Assembly: GCF_040581485.1 (NCBI RefSeq)
Contig: NC_090134.1
Coordinates: 15,677,501 to 15,741,500, forward strand
Direction of reading: 5' to 3'
Length of the DNA stretch: 64,000 nt
Origin: Linepithema humile
Taxonomy: Eukaryota; Arthropoda; Insecta; Hymenoptera; Formicidae
In this document: positions 46,402 to 61,200 of the stretch, piece after piece
Layout of the letters: each line of letters begins with the position of its first letter
How positions within the stretch are numbered: position 1 is the stretch's first letter
Notes under the pieces: generated by a model
What the model saw: only the letters and a program-made list of their open reading frames with translations
Databases searched by the model: none
What the model was told of the DNA's origin: nothing
Made by a program: the position numbers and the translations under genes

Positions 46402-48180
46402 CTTCGCAGATTAAATAAATTTAAACTTAAATAATGATTTTTATTCACGATATTACGACGCTCGGTATCGATCACGGGATCCATCGTTTCCCCGCACAGA
46501 ATTTACGATCCGACCGCGTAACCCAAGCTCTTCTCCGAATTCTCGGGGTTCCGGCGCAAACTACCCCGACGCTAGCACGCGTCCCACCAAGTTGCACGCG
46601 ATTAGCATGACAACTGCCCGGGAGTCAGTCCGACAGTTTGTTACTTCGCTCTCCGCGCTACACATAGAGGGTGAGTCCGGGTCCGAGGGTGGTCGGGCCT
46701 GTCAGGCAGTATTTTTTATCTAGTCACGGTCAACTGGCTGATCGGCTCGTCCGCCCATTATTAGCGCAGCACACAACGACGCGCCGGCGAAACTGTCGTA
46801 CGCGAGCCGTGCCGCGCCATTGTGTGCGCGCGGGTGTATGTGCGAGAGAGCCTCTCCCTAGGTCCATCTACGTAAGGTCGGTAGCTTATGGGCCACCTAG
46901 CCTCGGAGCAATAGCTCGCTTCCGAAGGGTGGACAGTACCATCGCGCCCCTTCTCTCTCTCCCGGAGGTCTTATCTTTTTAGTATTATTGCGCGATCGCC
47001 ACAGCGGCCGCCAAGCCCCAGAGGGCGGACGGACGGATGGAGAGGAAAAAGGCAGAAGACACTGCGAGAGGACGATCGACTACCTATACGAACCGCTGTT
47101 TCGATCGCTGCAAAAATTTCCCATTAGCATAAAACCGCGATGAGAGCTGCGCTGTTGTTATTCACAGCTGAATACGCAGTGAGCTTTCCGTCTCTTTTTT
47201 TTTTTTGCAAGCCCCTATTTCGGTACAGATCCAAGATTGATATACAAACGATTCGACAACGGGAGTCGTAACATGTGGAAATCATGGACGGTCAGCGAAT
47301 CAGGAATTTCGAGGAATAAGGAATAAGGAACAAAGCGGAGAGCATGGATCTCAACAGGATTAGTGTCTCCTCTTGCGAAGATCGTATAAACGAGCCAACT
47401 GCAAGAGTGAATGTATATAGCAGGAGTCGCGATTAGACGAGGTGGAATAATAACGGGCGGATTCTTAGTACGGGGCCGTATCAATGGGATTCCATATCGA
47501 AATGATCCGATAGCCGTGTGTAAGCATGCGTGCACGCGCAAGGGGTCGTTTCGTGTACATAAGTCGTGCGTATACGTGACTGTGTCCTCCTATAAAGATA
47601 GCGCGCATCGAACCCGGCTAGCCGGATCTGATCGAAGGAACTGGGACGATTCTTCTCTCCTTCGCGACTACGCAGTATACATAAGTGAACATCATGCTTT
47701 CTGTTGTTTCATCGTTGTCTCTGGTAGTCGCAAACTTTCGAATGTACTTGGAATACGCGTTGCATGCATTGCATTTGATGCTAGATAAGCGACGCGATTA
47801 TTTCGAGACTCGAGGCATGCGATTTGATCATCATTTTTCTCAATTATTCTTTATTTAATAACTTTTTGTTATTTTTTTTTTTTTTTTTTAACTCTGCATT
47901 ATAATATAAAACTGTATCTGATTAAATGTGATAAACCCATTTGTGAATGTTTAATATGCATAATAGATTAAACCAAAGATAAATAATAAATCATAAAATA
48001 TTAATTTATTCAATAAAGATTCAGATTTATTATAACTAATAGTTCCGATATATTTATGCAAATATATAAATATAATTGATTCAAAAAATAAACTTTCTTT
48101 GAATAATAAACGTTAAGGCATATATGATGCTTGCTGCATCCATTGTATGCTATATTCGACATGGTATTATTTGACTCTGT
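45610..48180. other. intergenic DNA with a CpG-rich block
   Basis: A CT microsatellite (46368-46398) precedes a CpG-rich block at about 46440-47800 with numerous short open frames on both strands, none with recognisable domains. It could be a regulatory island or an unannotated non-coding RNA locus; sequence alone does not decide. Confidence 0.4.
46368..46398 (+). repeat. CT microsatellite
   Basis: Uninterrupted CT dinucleotides. Confidence 0.95.
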
Positions 48181-51100
48181 TTTGTCCTTTCATGAAGAAT
48201 CGCGTCTCCACGAAGTGATGGAAGCGTAATAGTTATCGTACAACACTGGCATTTTGATAAAACGGAACGTATCAAGGAGAGGAAGTCAGTCCGCGCAAGA
48301 AAGATGCCCCCGGCGTTTTATGGGTGTCGATGATGTCACAGATTTGGGCTATAAAAAGAAATTTAGGAGACCGACTCGACCTAAGCGCGATATCCTATTG
48401 TACATCCGAGCCGTCTCGATGCCGAAAATCGCGGACTAGTTTTTCGATCGTTTATTTCCTTCTGTTTAGTTTGAATATATGAGTAAAATAAAGAAAAAAT
48501 TCGTAGATCGCATTTGCACTAATAATTTTGTATTATCCTTTGTATAAAATGCAAATTTTATTAAGTTCGCAGTAATTAACTGCAGTCGGACTCGGATACA
48601 TTTCTTCATAATTGATCCGCGTATTTACGGAGAAGCGAATAAGGTTAAGTAGGTGCAGATTGATCCGAGAACCGAAGCCACACAATGTATGATGAGGGGT
48701 GAGGGAGATGGAACCAATCGCTGCCCCCCCCCCCGTCCCCCCCCATCGTGTTACAGAATCGAAGCCCCACCGTGTGTGGTCGTAACTGCGGATACACTAT
48801 CGAATATTGGTACCTCCGGCTACTGATTCTTATTGTGTCAGTAGTCGATGGCAAGTCATACACTGAGATCGATATTAATTGGACTGTGCTTAGCTACAAT
48901 GAAAATTGGAAGAATAAATTAATTTTTAAATTTTTTTACTTGCCTCTTCAATTGCCTTATGAATTATTGCCGCGAAATAAGATCAACAAATTTGCAAAAG
49001 TATATCATGTTATGATAAAAGTTTGCTATCATGCACAGCGGCGACAATTAACGATATAAGCAAATAAAATAATTAAAACTTCAGTTCTCTACATCACTTT
49101 ATGTAGTCGATTATTTTATGTTGTAATAATTAAAAGATAGAATAAATATGCAGAATACTTTCCCCCTTTATCGATTCTTTCGACTCGTATATTAATCGAA
49201 TTAATTTCTTGATTCATTCAATATTAGGAAAATACGCAGCAATTTAATTGATATAATACGTCATGCAATCCCAGGGAAAGAACGAGGGTGGCGGAAATCG
49301 ATTAAAAAATGGCAACGTGTATCAATTGAATTTCTTTGATTTATCACAGTAGGGTGGCTGCGAGACCGGCGAATTGTTTAAACTAGGCACTAAAGGGCAT
49401 TTAAGTGATCCCCGAGCGAGCGACGCGACTTCTTTTTTAGAGAAGGGCGACAGAGTCCGTAAAGTGAATCGAATTTTCAGTCATGCAACCCCAAAGCATT
49501 CTCTCCGCGAAGGTCGCGGGAGAACTGACACGCGTGCACACACAACTACGCGTACATATGTCATAATCGAATCACATAACTTCTTTTACATATATAACAT
49601 CTAATGAGCCATCGATTAATTAAGACTTTCTTAAAGTTATTTATATGTTGCTTTCAATAATCGGGCGAAAAAAACTTAACGTTAGAAATAAAGCAAGGAG
49701 TTATTTGCTTCTTTCTAATTTTCTTCGTGCTGTACATAGAATTGTTATTAATTTCATGAATTATGTATAAAACTTTTTATGATTTTTAACTTCATTTTAC
49801 TTCTTTTGATCTTTTTATTTATTTTGTTCCATCTTTTTATGTAAAGAACATATTTGATTTCTGTATTCTTTTTATCCAATTTTTAATGTTTAACCAAATT
49901 TTATTACATTATCAGAAGTAGAAATAAAATATTTATATTTGTGCAGTAAGTATAAGAAAAAGTGTTGCATGGAAAAACGTAATGAGTGAGTTTTGTGACG
50001 CACTTCGGAAAAACAAGAAACGTCGGATTATGCCATAGCCACCCTTAACGAGGCTAATACGTTTGTCACGAGCCGAGCGACGCTACCCAACGTCACGTTC
50101 TGACTTCCGACGCGTTATTAACGTCGTGACGCTTTGTGACGCGCGACACAACTGTTGAACGTCACATTGACGCATCACGATACGTTGCGTTGCGCGACGA
50201 GGGCGAGCGAAACCGCTCATTATGAACCGATACAACGTGATGGACAATTCGCGTGACATCGTTCGTTGAGTATCGAAGGAGGACTTCGTTTTTTCATCGC
50301 GCATCAGTGAATATTGTATTTTATTTGTATTGCTGATAAAAATAACATATGCACTTTTGTCTCGTAACAGTTATAAATTATTACATTGATAGAGCTTTGA
50401 TATTGCACTTATCTTAGCACTTTTATCAAACCTTTTTTTTTATCTGTAAATATCTTTTAAAAGAAATTTGTACTATTTTTCTGTATAATGTAATATAAAC
50501 TTTGTCACAATAAAGCTTTTGTCAATTTAGTTTCTTTGCAAACTTTAATTCTAAGATTATGCACTCTCTCCGAAATAAATTTTGCGTATAGAATGTTTAC
50601 GCAGCGCAAAAATTTGAATATAAGTAATGTATCAATGATTATTATTATCATCTGAAACATTGCGAGGACGGTGAACGGGATCTGAACTAACGTAGGAGCT
50701 TGCCAATATCCAGAGAACATAAATGTTTTACATGCAATAAGGTGTTCGTCCCGGCTGGATGAAACTGCCCGCAGTCCGATTTTATTACTCGACCGCAAAG
50801 AGGCTTGCGCGACAGAAGGAAAAAAACGGTAAGACGAGACTTAAAGATGTTAAAAAACTCCCGTATATATGTGGAAAGTGCTGTATTTTTTTCAGATTTG
50901 CGTTTCATATCCTCGATAACGATAATGATAACGATAATGCGTATAATTTGTCAGAGATAAAAATGCTACAAACATTTGCCAAATATAAAGATATTAAAAA
51001 TGACAAATGAAGAAATATAAAAACGGAAAGCATATATAAAAACTTTAAACAATATCTCTGAAAATACAAACAGATCAAGTCCAGTTTTAGCAAATTTGAA

Positions 51101-51500
51101 ACCAAGTGTACAGAAAGTTCTTCTATTGCTCTATCTTTTACAATATAAATAGAAAATGTACAGTGAAAGTTTCTTTGATTTCATTTCAATAGTTCAAGAT
51201 ATAAACAGAATAATTCGTGCGCCCAAAAAAAATATTCTTAAAATAAAAGTGAAAATTCCTCTATAAGAGTACTCTTACAATTTCCTCTCCAGCAAAGAAA
51301 ATTGAATTGAATATTATAATTAGAGAATTTCAGGTCTCAATGCAGATGTGAATAATGCAGATTATTTGAGGCTACAACAAATAAGTTTAATTAGAATTTA
51401 AATGCAAATGTGAAAAATAGAATATTGTTAGATATCAAGAACTGTTTCATTTTTGTCATATTATTTCTTTTTCAAGAAAAAAGCTATTAATTTTTGAACT
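48181..51500. other. intergenic DNA, nothing recognised
   Basis: Moderately CpG-rich patches near 48180-48450, 48640-48800 (with two C homopolymers), 49350-49560 and 49980-50300, AT-rich between. A GATAAC-type short tandem repeat lies at about 50914-50939. No gene supported. Confidence 0.45.
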
Positions 51501-51869
51501 TTGTCCGCTTGTACTTTCTGCACTTCGTATAAATATAGCCGTATAAAAATTAATATCACTGCGACGTTTTATGCGACTTTATCAGACGCGATACGGATAC
51601 AACTTGTAGAATGCGGACATCGTAAATGGACAGCCGAGCGGCGCATGTAAATACATATGTGCGCTCACGATATGTAGCACATACGATTTATGGCGGTCAG
51701 TTTATTGAAATGGGTAGCCCCTACCTTCATCCCCATAGCGCCTGTCGAAACCGTTTCTTGGCCTTCGCGCATATGTAAAGACCTATAAGAGACATAACTT
51801 TTCTGCATCCGGCGACACGCTCTGCATCCAACCAGATCGGCCAAACTTGGACACTGTTGTCTCTTTCCC

Positions 51870-51887
51870 CCGCGCGCGCGCGCGCGC
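51870..51887 (+). repeat. GC dinucleotide microsatellite
   Basis: Alternating CG after a C run; a potential Z-DNA-forming sequence. Confidence 0.9.
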
Positions 51888-54469
51888 TAAATCTTTAATA
51901 TTCTATTTAATATCCGCTTTGTCCCTCCCCGGCATCCGGCCACGGATGCTCGCGAACGTATAAATCAAACGAGAGATATTAGCCGTTTCTTGCCGGCGCG
52001 GTAGAGCCCGGACGTTCGACCGCGACCTTCATAATTGTTTTTCCGGATTATAAATCTCGCTTTTTACCCCTCGCGGCGACGAAGCCTTCTTCCTCGCGCG
52101 AGAGGTAAATGTTCTTTCTCGACCAGCCTATTCATTTCCCGAAAGGGTTCTTTACGTGCCTCAACTTTCGCTGTTAATTGTAATCAGTTTTAAATTCAAG
52201 TCCCATGCGTTATTGAAACAAATATGTAAGTATAACTTGTAAAAAAAAGATTATTATATTCTGTAACATACTGGTTAAACATTTGCTTTGTTTATAAATA
52301 GATATTGAGAAATAGAAGATTTCTACTGATCCATCAAAACAACGTTAATTATAATTTACCAATTTGCTTAAAATGGCATGGGAGAAAAATAATTGCATTG
52401 TTTAAATTAGAAGATGTTGCAATGATCAATATCAGACGTCTATTTATTTGCAAAGATATAGCACGCGGAAAAATAAGATGCGATAGTCGTGCGAATCGCG
52501 CCAGGTCGATAAATCTGTCGATAGGACTCGCATGGCGGACGGTGATTTCGGAGATGCTCTGTAATCGTCTATCGTTGCATAACAGACGCCCGTATTTATA
52601 TCAGAGCAAAGGAGCAGATAATATTTATGGGACATTCGTTCCTCGCCCCTCGCTGCCTCTTAGCGGGGAGACAGTACAGCGCCGTGATACAGTGCCGTTT
52701 AGACGGGAGTTCAGGGGTTAAGAGGAGAGATTTTGGGGTCGCGTTAATTAATACCGCAGCGCCGCCGGCATCCACTCCCCTCTCCTTCCTATACACGCGC
52801 AACACTTGGACACTAACTATAACTTAAGCTGCCATTAATTCACATCAACGTCTTCCTACCGCGCCGGGGGCTGGTGACTTGCATCCTTGTTGCCGAACCG
52901 AGATAAGTGGATGGGTGCTCGAAAGGAAGCAAACCGCAACTTTCCACGTTCTTTCTCGCGGCGCTTTAAACACGAACCGATCGCGAAGAAAAATACACTG
53001 ACGGTGCACTTTTCGTTCCACGGATTGTTTACGATCGTTTCTTAACAAAAGTATTCGACAATTTTTTAATCACAAACTATTATCGTTATTTTATCAATTT
53101 TTTAAGATTTGTTTAACGGAAAACAAATAAAATTTCCTGCGCCGCGAGAATATTTCATCAAAATACAGTTACATCATTAATTTGACAATGAAAGAGTAAC
53201 ATTGCCTGAATGGTTTCATGTTTCCGAGTCGAAGCAAGAAGTTATCTCACTGGTCAAATGGATACTGTTGGCTAAGATTGTTGTGGCAACGTGATGCACG
53301 TGTAGATGTAACTACCCAGAAAGTTCTTGGAAGAAAAGCGACAGGGATGGAGCGACCGGTAGTTTCGCGATACCCGATGTCGCTGGGCGATAAGCAACCT
53401 AGGTTTTCGTCACGCACACGTCTCATGTGACCCACGAATCTAAATCCTTGTCACCTCTAAGAACGTAGTAACCGTAACGCATGTGACATCTTCTTTATCT
53501 TTAGCCACTCTCGATTGGATTGTATCGTATAACATGGAACAAAGTAATGTTTTGTGAGTTTCAGTATAAAAGATATGTTATCTTCTGTGATTAGTGATAA
53601 ATTTTTTTGTTTACCTTATTATATTGCACAAATAAATCCAATGATAATATTGATGTACAGAGTTACAAGGTATACCTTTATTAATTAACTAGTAGTGTTT
53701 CATGTTTGTGCAATATGTTGGTATAATTTTTTTTTACTCAAAACAATTTTCTTATTAAATTGTCAATATTTTATGCTCATTATAAGAGTCAATTTATATT
53801 TATCTTTTTGACAAAATAGATTTGCAAAGCAATCAAATTATTAAAATATTCTCAATCCTTAAAATTATTTCTTCAATTAGTTAATAATGTGTCAATGTTT
53901 CATATTTGTGAATCACTCAATAATTTCGAATTTAGCAACAGCTAAATATTTCTCAAGATTTCTCTCCAGTTATGCATGTAGCGTAGAATCAAGGATATCC
54001 AATCAATTTTTTTCTCTTATAGCCGTTCTCATTCGACGAAAATAAATTCCGCAAGGCGGCTCGAATCAGGACGAATGTCTCCGGCAATCTTACGAAGGGA
54101 AAAACGCTGTTGACACGCGTGTCCAGCGTTTCCGAGGTTCCGAAAATCCAATGCGTCTGGGTGGATCTTTCCTGTTGGTTAAGCCGATCATTGCCGCGGT
54201 AACAAGCCGGCTATTGACAGGTCCTCATCTACTACCGAGGTGCGTAAATGTGAGTGTATCCTAGGTACGTCTTTGTACGTACGGCCAAAGGGGATGGTCG
54301 GGACAAACCGCAGTTTGACCGCCGCGCGGTGGTGTTACTACGGGCTCCACATACTAATGGGGCATTACCTTAACACCCTCTATCCGGCCTCTCGTTCAGT
54401 TAGTTACTCCTCGGGGATGTGAAAGAAAGGACAGAAGAAAGAAAAAGAGAATCTCCGTTTCACCTCTCC

Positions 54470-54488
54470 TCGTCGTCGTCGTCGTCGT
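54470..54488 (+). repeat. CGT trinucleotide repeat
   Basis: Six CGT units in a CpG-rich patch. Confidence 0.9.
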
Positions 54489-54660
54489 CACGACGAAACC
54501 AGCCTTCCCAACCCCGCCACACCCTTCTACCATTGCGCCTTCTCCTCTCCGCCGGTCTTGCCCCCATTTTACTCCTTTTTGATCGATCGCTCGGGAAATA
54601 GCGTCCCGACGTAAATCGTTATCGCGACATTTCGCCGTGCCACGCTGGGATAAGCTAGCT

Positions 54661-57600
54661 GGACAAAATCATTTTTGTCACAAAACTGCGTCTTTAATAT
54701 TATGCTAAGATGCTGCTCTCCGATATATTGCAATTGTGTTTGCGCAAAGTATTTGCTAATAATTGGTCACCATTTATTGTATGATAAACGAATTTTTTTC
54801 GTAAAATAAAATTCTATTTTTCCTTAATAATATTAATGAATGATGTATTTAGCAATATAATATTGTTAATATTGTAAATTGTAAACAATTCATATAAGTT
54901 CCGCGCGAGTTGCAGCGTTAAAAAATCTTTTATTTTCATAGCTCCACAATAACGATAAAAGTAAATTCCAATAAATTTAATCAAACTTCGAAATATATCA
55001 ACATTATATTGCTAAATATGCGTTTATTAATATCGTTAAGAAAAAATAGAGTTTTATTCATTACGAAAAAAATTGATTCGTTGTACAATAAATTGTTGAC
55101 TTTAATAAATAAATGGCACAATAGTATTATACACAAAAACATTTACAAACATATTTCTGTAGCACAAAAGTATAGAAACTGAAGCTTAAAATTTACGAAA
55201 AAAGAAAAATATTCTTATCTTGTCATTGATCGGACAAATAAAATTGTTATTGCTATTTATTTAATCTTTGATAAGAATTATTATTTATGATAAAAGTATC
55301 ACAGTCACTAAATGCCATAAAAATTGCACTTTTACTTGAAAAAATAAAACAATGTGTTCTTCCGAGATATTTATCTGTCACGTCTTGAATGCAAATCTTT
55401 TTCATTCCCTTTTTCGCCAGTGAGTTGTGTCACGATCACGATTGAGATCACTAAAAGATTCGACTGGAAACAATACGAGAGGCACGATTTGCGACGGCGA
55501 TAGCCGATGCCGAAGCTACGATGACGACGTTGGTGGGGTGACGAACTGCATGAATTTCAATCGACATCTTATCTAGTGCACGAGCGCGACTGAAGTGCTG
55601 CTGGATCGTGATCAAGTGGATCGCCATGGTGAGGACAATACATGCCACAACCGACAAGCGACAATACGCTATCAAGCTCGTTGAAGCGTATTGCTCTTTT
55701 GTCCGGGTTTTGCACTACACCTGCCGCATACGTATACTTGAACAAGTACGCATTTGATTAATCTGTACGCAGACTGATATGACGAGCGATCGAGATGCCG
55801 CAGAGAGTACGTCGAAACCGCTTGAGAGCAACGTAATGTAAACGCGAAGATAAAATTATTCGACAAAATATTTGATTTAAAGATATAAAAATATGTCTTT
55901 AAATAATAAAGTGCCTGTTTATTCTAGTCTTGATTATTTATTTAAAGCTGCAATCCTACACAATGCATCGTCAAATCGAGAAAAGTACAAAGTGTTATGG
56001 CAAAGGGTGATAGAAAATCAGTTTGTGATCTTTTCAGCGGGTCAACGACATCAGTTATAGATTTCGCAGGCGACGCGACTGCCACCATATTAAACTCGTC
56101 TCGAGACTATCGTGCAACTTTAAGACCTCGCACACACTCGACACTCCGACGTCTCGCCCCCTCTTCGAGACCACGTCAACCCCTATACAAGTTATACGAT
56201 TCGGGGCTGCTAGGGATAGAATGGTACAGCATCCGATAGGATTTACTGCCGCAGACATATTTCAGGTTCGATCCGACGGCTTGGGTCATCGCCGGACACG
56301 CGTGTTTTCTAATGCGTCTCGTGTTTGTCTCTTTTCGTCCTTTTAATCCAGTAATACAGAGATAGTAACAAAGACAGAGCTCATCTATTTATTTTCTAAT
56401 GTCGAACAATGTTTCGATACTTTCACTTGTTTAATTAAAATATAGATATTTCGTATAATTGTGTCTTAAATTTGCATTGGCTTTGGAGATCCGCTAGTCG
56501 AACAATAATATGTACTTCACAATAGTTCGTCGAATACTCGCTCTTCCGGAAAGTCATCATGAAAGCAATTAAGTAATGTACCGTGGGGAGTCAAGTCCCA
56601 CATGGATCGAACAAATGGAAAACATTCCAAGACAAACGACGATCAACAAGAAGCCTTGGAAATCTGGTTGATTAATAGCACATTATATAGAATGATGTTG
56701 AAGATTGTAAAGTGTGGAAAGTATAACAGACATTTGCCACTTTTCTAAACGCGATATTCCAAAAGATAGAAGCGATTATAGCGAACTTAGCATTGATAAA
56801 GACTAAATAATAACAAAATTTCGAATTTATTTAAATTCTGTATATTTTCAAGTTTAAACTAGAATATTTTAAGATACGCTGTTTTGTTATGTAGTCTTAC
56901 TTGACGCGAGATTTTGATAACTGCGACGCAACAAATTAATACTCTTATCGCGCGAGACTGAATTTGATATATAGGCGACGTGAGAGCGCAGGTGTGAAAC
57001 GAAAGAGAGGAGAAGCGAAGGAGAGAGCGCGATAGCGAAAAAGTAAGCGAGAAAGAAGGATCGAATCGGCTGGTAAATTAGACGACGATTGTCCGCGCTC
57101 TCCCGAGAACCAACGAAGGCTGCTAATCAGGAGTTTGTACTCGGCCCTCCTTGCCGAGGAACGAATTCCGTTCCTTCAGCAACACTCGAGCAAGATTTCG
57201 CCCTCCCTCCTCTATCGCGCATTCCGTCCCCCACACCCCGGACCTCTTTAACTCGTGAGGACTCGTGAAAGTCAGAACTGGCGCTAACACGAGTCCACTA
57301 ACGGGCAATCAGATCGCCTCTGTTGGGACAACAAACTGCTCCGCCGCCCCTGCGAGCGGATGCCGGCGCTTGTATGGCTTATTTATCGAAGAAGTTTCCG
57401 GGGGTTAAACAGCAGTAAATCCTTCCCTTTCTTACACCGCCCGCCCACGTCCTTTCTCACGGGAAAAGGACACTGCGACTTAATTGTCCGAGCTGGATAC
57501 CATGCCCTATTGATTGGATAACGATGATTTGTGAAGCTGCTGATCGGGAGATAGAGATCGAGTGACGAGAGAATGCTCGGTAAATCTCAAACAAATTCCA

Positions 57601-58200
57601 ATTGTGCTCAAGAAGACGTACTTGGCGATTTTACACAAAGTTTTCTTCGAAAAATGCGTGCGTACAAGAGCGAGTCAAAAATTTTCCACAAAATTGTAAA
57701 CATTTATCATAAAATGTCAAAAAATAGCTTACTTTTCTATATAATTATTATATTTTTCAATATATTTTCTCTAGCAATCCGATAGTTTTTCAATTGCTCC
57801 GCGCGCGCGCGCGCGCGCGCGAATAAAACCTTTTAGTTGTAAAATTTTTTAATTATATACACATATATCGCAATGTGTTTTAAATGCAACCTTACTAGAA
57901 AACCGTCTTATCACATCTTAACATAGCATAACTATATAATTTTCCAATCAAAAATTTTTTAGAAAAAATAATAAAATTGCAGAATTATTAAAAAAGACAC
58001 GTTAAAGAACATAATAATTATGTAAGAAAAGATTTACCACTTAAATTTCTAGAAAATTTTTTTAATAACGACTTTGCGGAAAATTTTTTATTTACTTTCA
58101 TATTTTTCACGAAATTTTTGTAAAATTCAAACAATATTATTTTATACGGCAAATGTTTACTCCAACAAATATCTTACTGCGTCGCTATTGAAGTTTCCAA
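54661..58200. other. intergenic DNA, nothing recognised
   Basis: CpG-rich patches at about 55430-55830, 56060-56330 and 56890-57560, AT-rich between, with a GC microsatellite at 57800-57821. No gene supported. Confidence 0.45.
57800..57821 (+). repeat. GC dinucleotide microsatellite
   Basis: About eleven CG units; the third such tract in this half of the window. Confidence 0.9.
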
Positions 58201-61200
58201 TCAAGCAGAGAATTAATGTTATATCTTTATAGAGAATGTTTATTGCGCGCGAAGAAATGGCTAAGTGTTCGCTGGTAAAAAAAGGAACCGGGAAAGGTGA
58301 TCACGCGCGGCGAGAATAAAGGAGAGCAATGGGCTATGTGCGATTCTTTACGGATCTAATTGAGCGCGGAGATAACACGGCTGGTTCCCGCCAGGCAATA
58401 ACATTTCCTTGCCTCCGCTCTCTTTAATGGCCGAGTTAATCGCTGCTGGTACCTTAACTATACTTAAGCATATCGCACATTCTATTCGCCATCGATTGTC
58501 TCGGGATCAAACCTTTGTCACATTCATTCTGTGTAAACGATAGTAATTTATCTAACATCAGGTTCTGCTTTACGGTTATTTTACGCAGACCAGTGATTAA
58601 CTCAAATGTTAAGATTTCTTATCACTTATTGCAACCACATTATATTTTGACGTTCGAAAAAAAAATTAAAGTAAATTAAATTTTTGCACATTACTGTTTA
58701 ATAAAATAAATTTCCAAGACGTATCAAAAATTCTGTTTCTGATTCGTAAATTAAGACATGTTAAGATTTCTTATTGTTTGTAATAATTATAAATCTTGTC
58801 AACAAAGTTTACTGCAATAAATGATCGAAAATCTTAAATCAAATGTCAACACACACACATTTTACTCTGATGTTAGAACGCCGTAGAAATCAGTATAATG
58901 CACCGAATGCGACAAACGGCATCATGAATACCGTCTGACTCACACGTTGCGAATTACTTATGTGACAGTGCACCGCAATTGCCGTGAATCATCAGTGTTT
59001 TTTTTCACCGTGGATCACCGAGGAGATTATATGTAAACGGACCGAATGGTGATTCGATGTTGATCAAGCGTCCCGAACACCCTCTCGCAAGCTCCTGAGA
59101 GAGTCGTTACCGTCGCGTATAAGTTCCCTCTTTCCGAATACACTGCAACTGCCGGGATGTCCAAGACGACACGACGTGTGCGCTCTACGGTTCATATATG
59201 GATTCTAGAAGACGCGCAACGAGCGACGTCAACAGTAACGTAATCGACTTGCACGCGATTTATGATCCTCGAAAACTATAAACGCGACGGATAAACGTTC
59301 GCCAACTATATGTGTCGTAAGGTAACTGAACATCCGGTATATTACTCTTATACGATATAAATGACACTGAAAAAAATCATCTCGCGAAGAAACTGCAAAC
59401 CGAATTTTTAATACAGGAACCCCTAAAATATTTTATTTGTTTATATGTGCGTGCAAATATTGAGTGGTCATAATATTTTATTTCGCACATTAACGATCGC
59501 ATTGTATTATAAATAGCTTGAATATATGTTTGGAGGTAAGAGATATCATAGGCATCCGGCATTAATAGCTGTGTTAATAGCCCGCATTAAGTGCGAAGCG
59601 ACTTATCGCCGTCGTTGATAGACACTATACACGCGTGCGAGCGCGACGGTGTGTGCGAGGATCACCTACGGGACCTCGGAAGACACGTGAAGCTCGATCG
59701 CCGCTGGATATATAAGTATTCCCGAAGGCGAGGGGCAATTTGTCCCGGTCATTTGGCGAGTCCACGGGGACTCCCTGACTGTAATCCAATCACTAGCCAC
59801 ACTCTTTCTCTTTCCGCTTCCACCCTCCTCTCGCTACCTCTCGCTCTCTCCTTTCGCCCCCCTATGCTCGTCTTTGTCACCACCCTTCTGCTCCGGCAAC
59901 TCCCCTATTCGGTCGTCATTGAGTCTCCTGCAATCTTGACCGAGTGACGACGACTGCTACGAACTGTGCAAGGATTCTACTTCTACAAGTGTGATCGCAA
60001 GCCACACGATTGTCGATATGAACGATCATAGACGTTGTACTACATGGTAAAATATTTTCCTCCTAAAATCATTAATTGACGCATTTCTAAAAGAAATTGT
60101 CCGTTCGATACATTCTGTATCTTTTACGTTTTACCTTAAAAAAGGCACGTTATTGATTTTTGAAGCCTCTTTTCGTTGTCATCGCGTTATCGATCGGTTT
60201 GTCTATCGCAAAGTTTGCATTGATGATTTTGTTTATTATCAATCATTGTTGTTATAGAGATGATTGCGTTTAACAGTTTGTATTTTGACAGCTTTATTTT
60301 AATAGCTGTTTGACTTGTTTAAACAGATACAATTAAATGGATACAAAAGGAAAGAACAGAAAAAAGGCGCGCGTGTATGTCCTCTAGTAATTAAAAAAAA
60401 AAAGTGAAATTATCTCTGTATAAAAAAATATCAATGAGTTTGAAAGTTAAACTAATGATTTATATTATCTGAAATATACTTAATTGTTTCTTTTCTGTGT
60501 GATAGTGTAATGAAGAATATTAAAGACAATCGCGCAAAGAAGATTTGATTTAAGGAAAAGCTAAAATAAAGAACAAAAAGGTAGCAAATATAGATTCAAA
60601 CAAAATAGTAACGTAGAGAATAATCAATACTTCTGCACCTGGTATTGTGCGCGATATTCTTGCAAAAGATGTAATTTTCTACATTTTTAGAGATAAATCA
60701 AATATTATAATTTAAAAGAATCACACACAGTGCAGAATTAATAGTCATCACAAGACAACTCTCGCGTATCTCAATTATCCCGTTTATTTCGATATTATGA
60801 CATAAGCGTTGCAATTCATATTCTCTATATGTTTTTCCGTGACTGAAACGTATATGAAGTCTGTAGTAAGATACGCGAATTTCCACCAAGATCGTGCCTG
60901 CAGGCGAATGCCATACGTGACGTCGATCTGCAGAGGGGCTGTGCTGCAAATTAGCCTTGTTGCGAAACGGCCCTTTATGCTGCCGCCTCACGTGTGCCTT
61001 TCTTTCCTCTGCCTTTAAACTGACCGATTCTGCCCCAACGTACGACGGTACGTGGCTTGACGTGCCATTTGCGCAGAATTTTGCCTGCTTCCCGTTAACA
61101 TGCGAATATCTTTTTCCCCTTTATTCCGACCGCGAGAAACAGAAGGAAAATGTATTCCTCTCAGCCGAGGGTGGTTCGCGCCGCGTTCCGCATTCTCGCC

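Larger units (their letters stand above)
51501..54660. other. intergenic DNA with CpG-rich patches
   Basis: CpG-rich at about 51560-52140, 52480-53040 and 54040-54650. Contains a GC microsatellite (51870-51887) and a CGT trinucleotide repeat (54470-54488). No coding exon recognised. Confidence 0.45.
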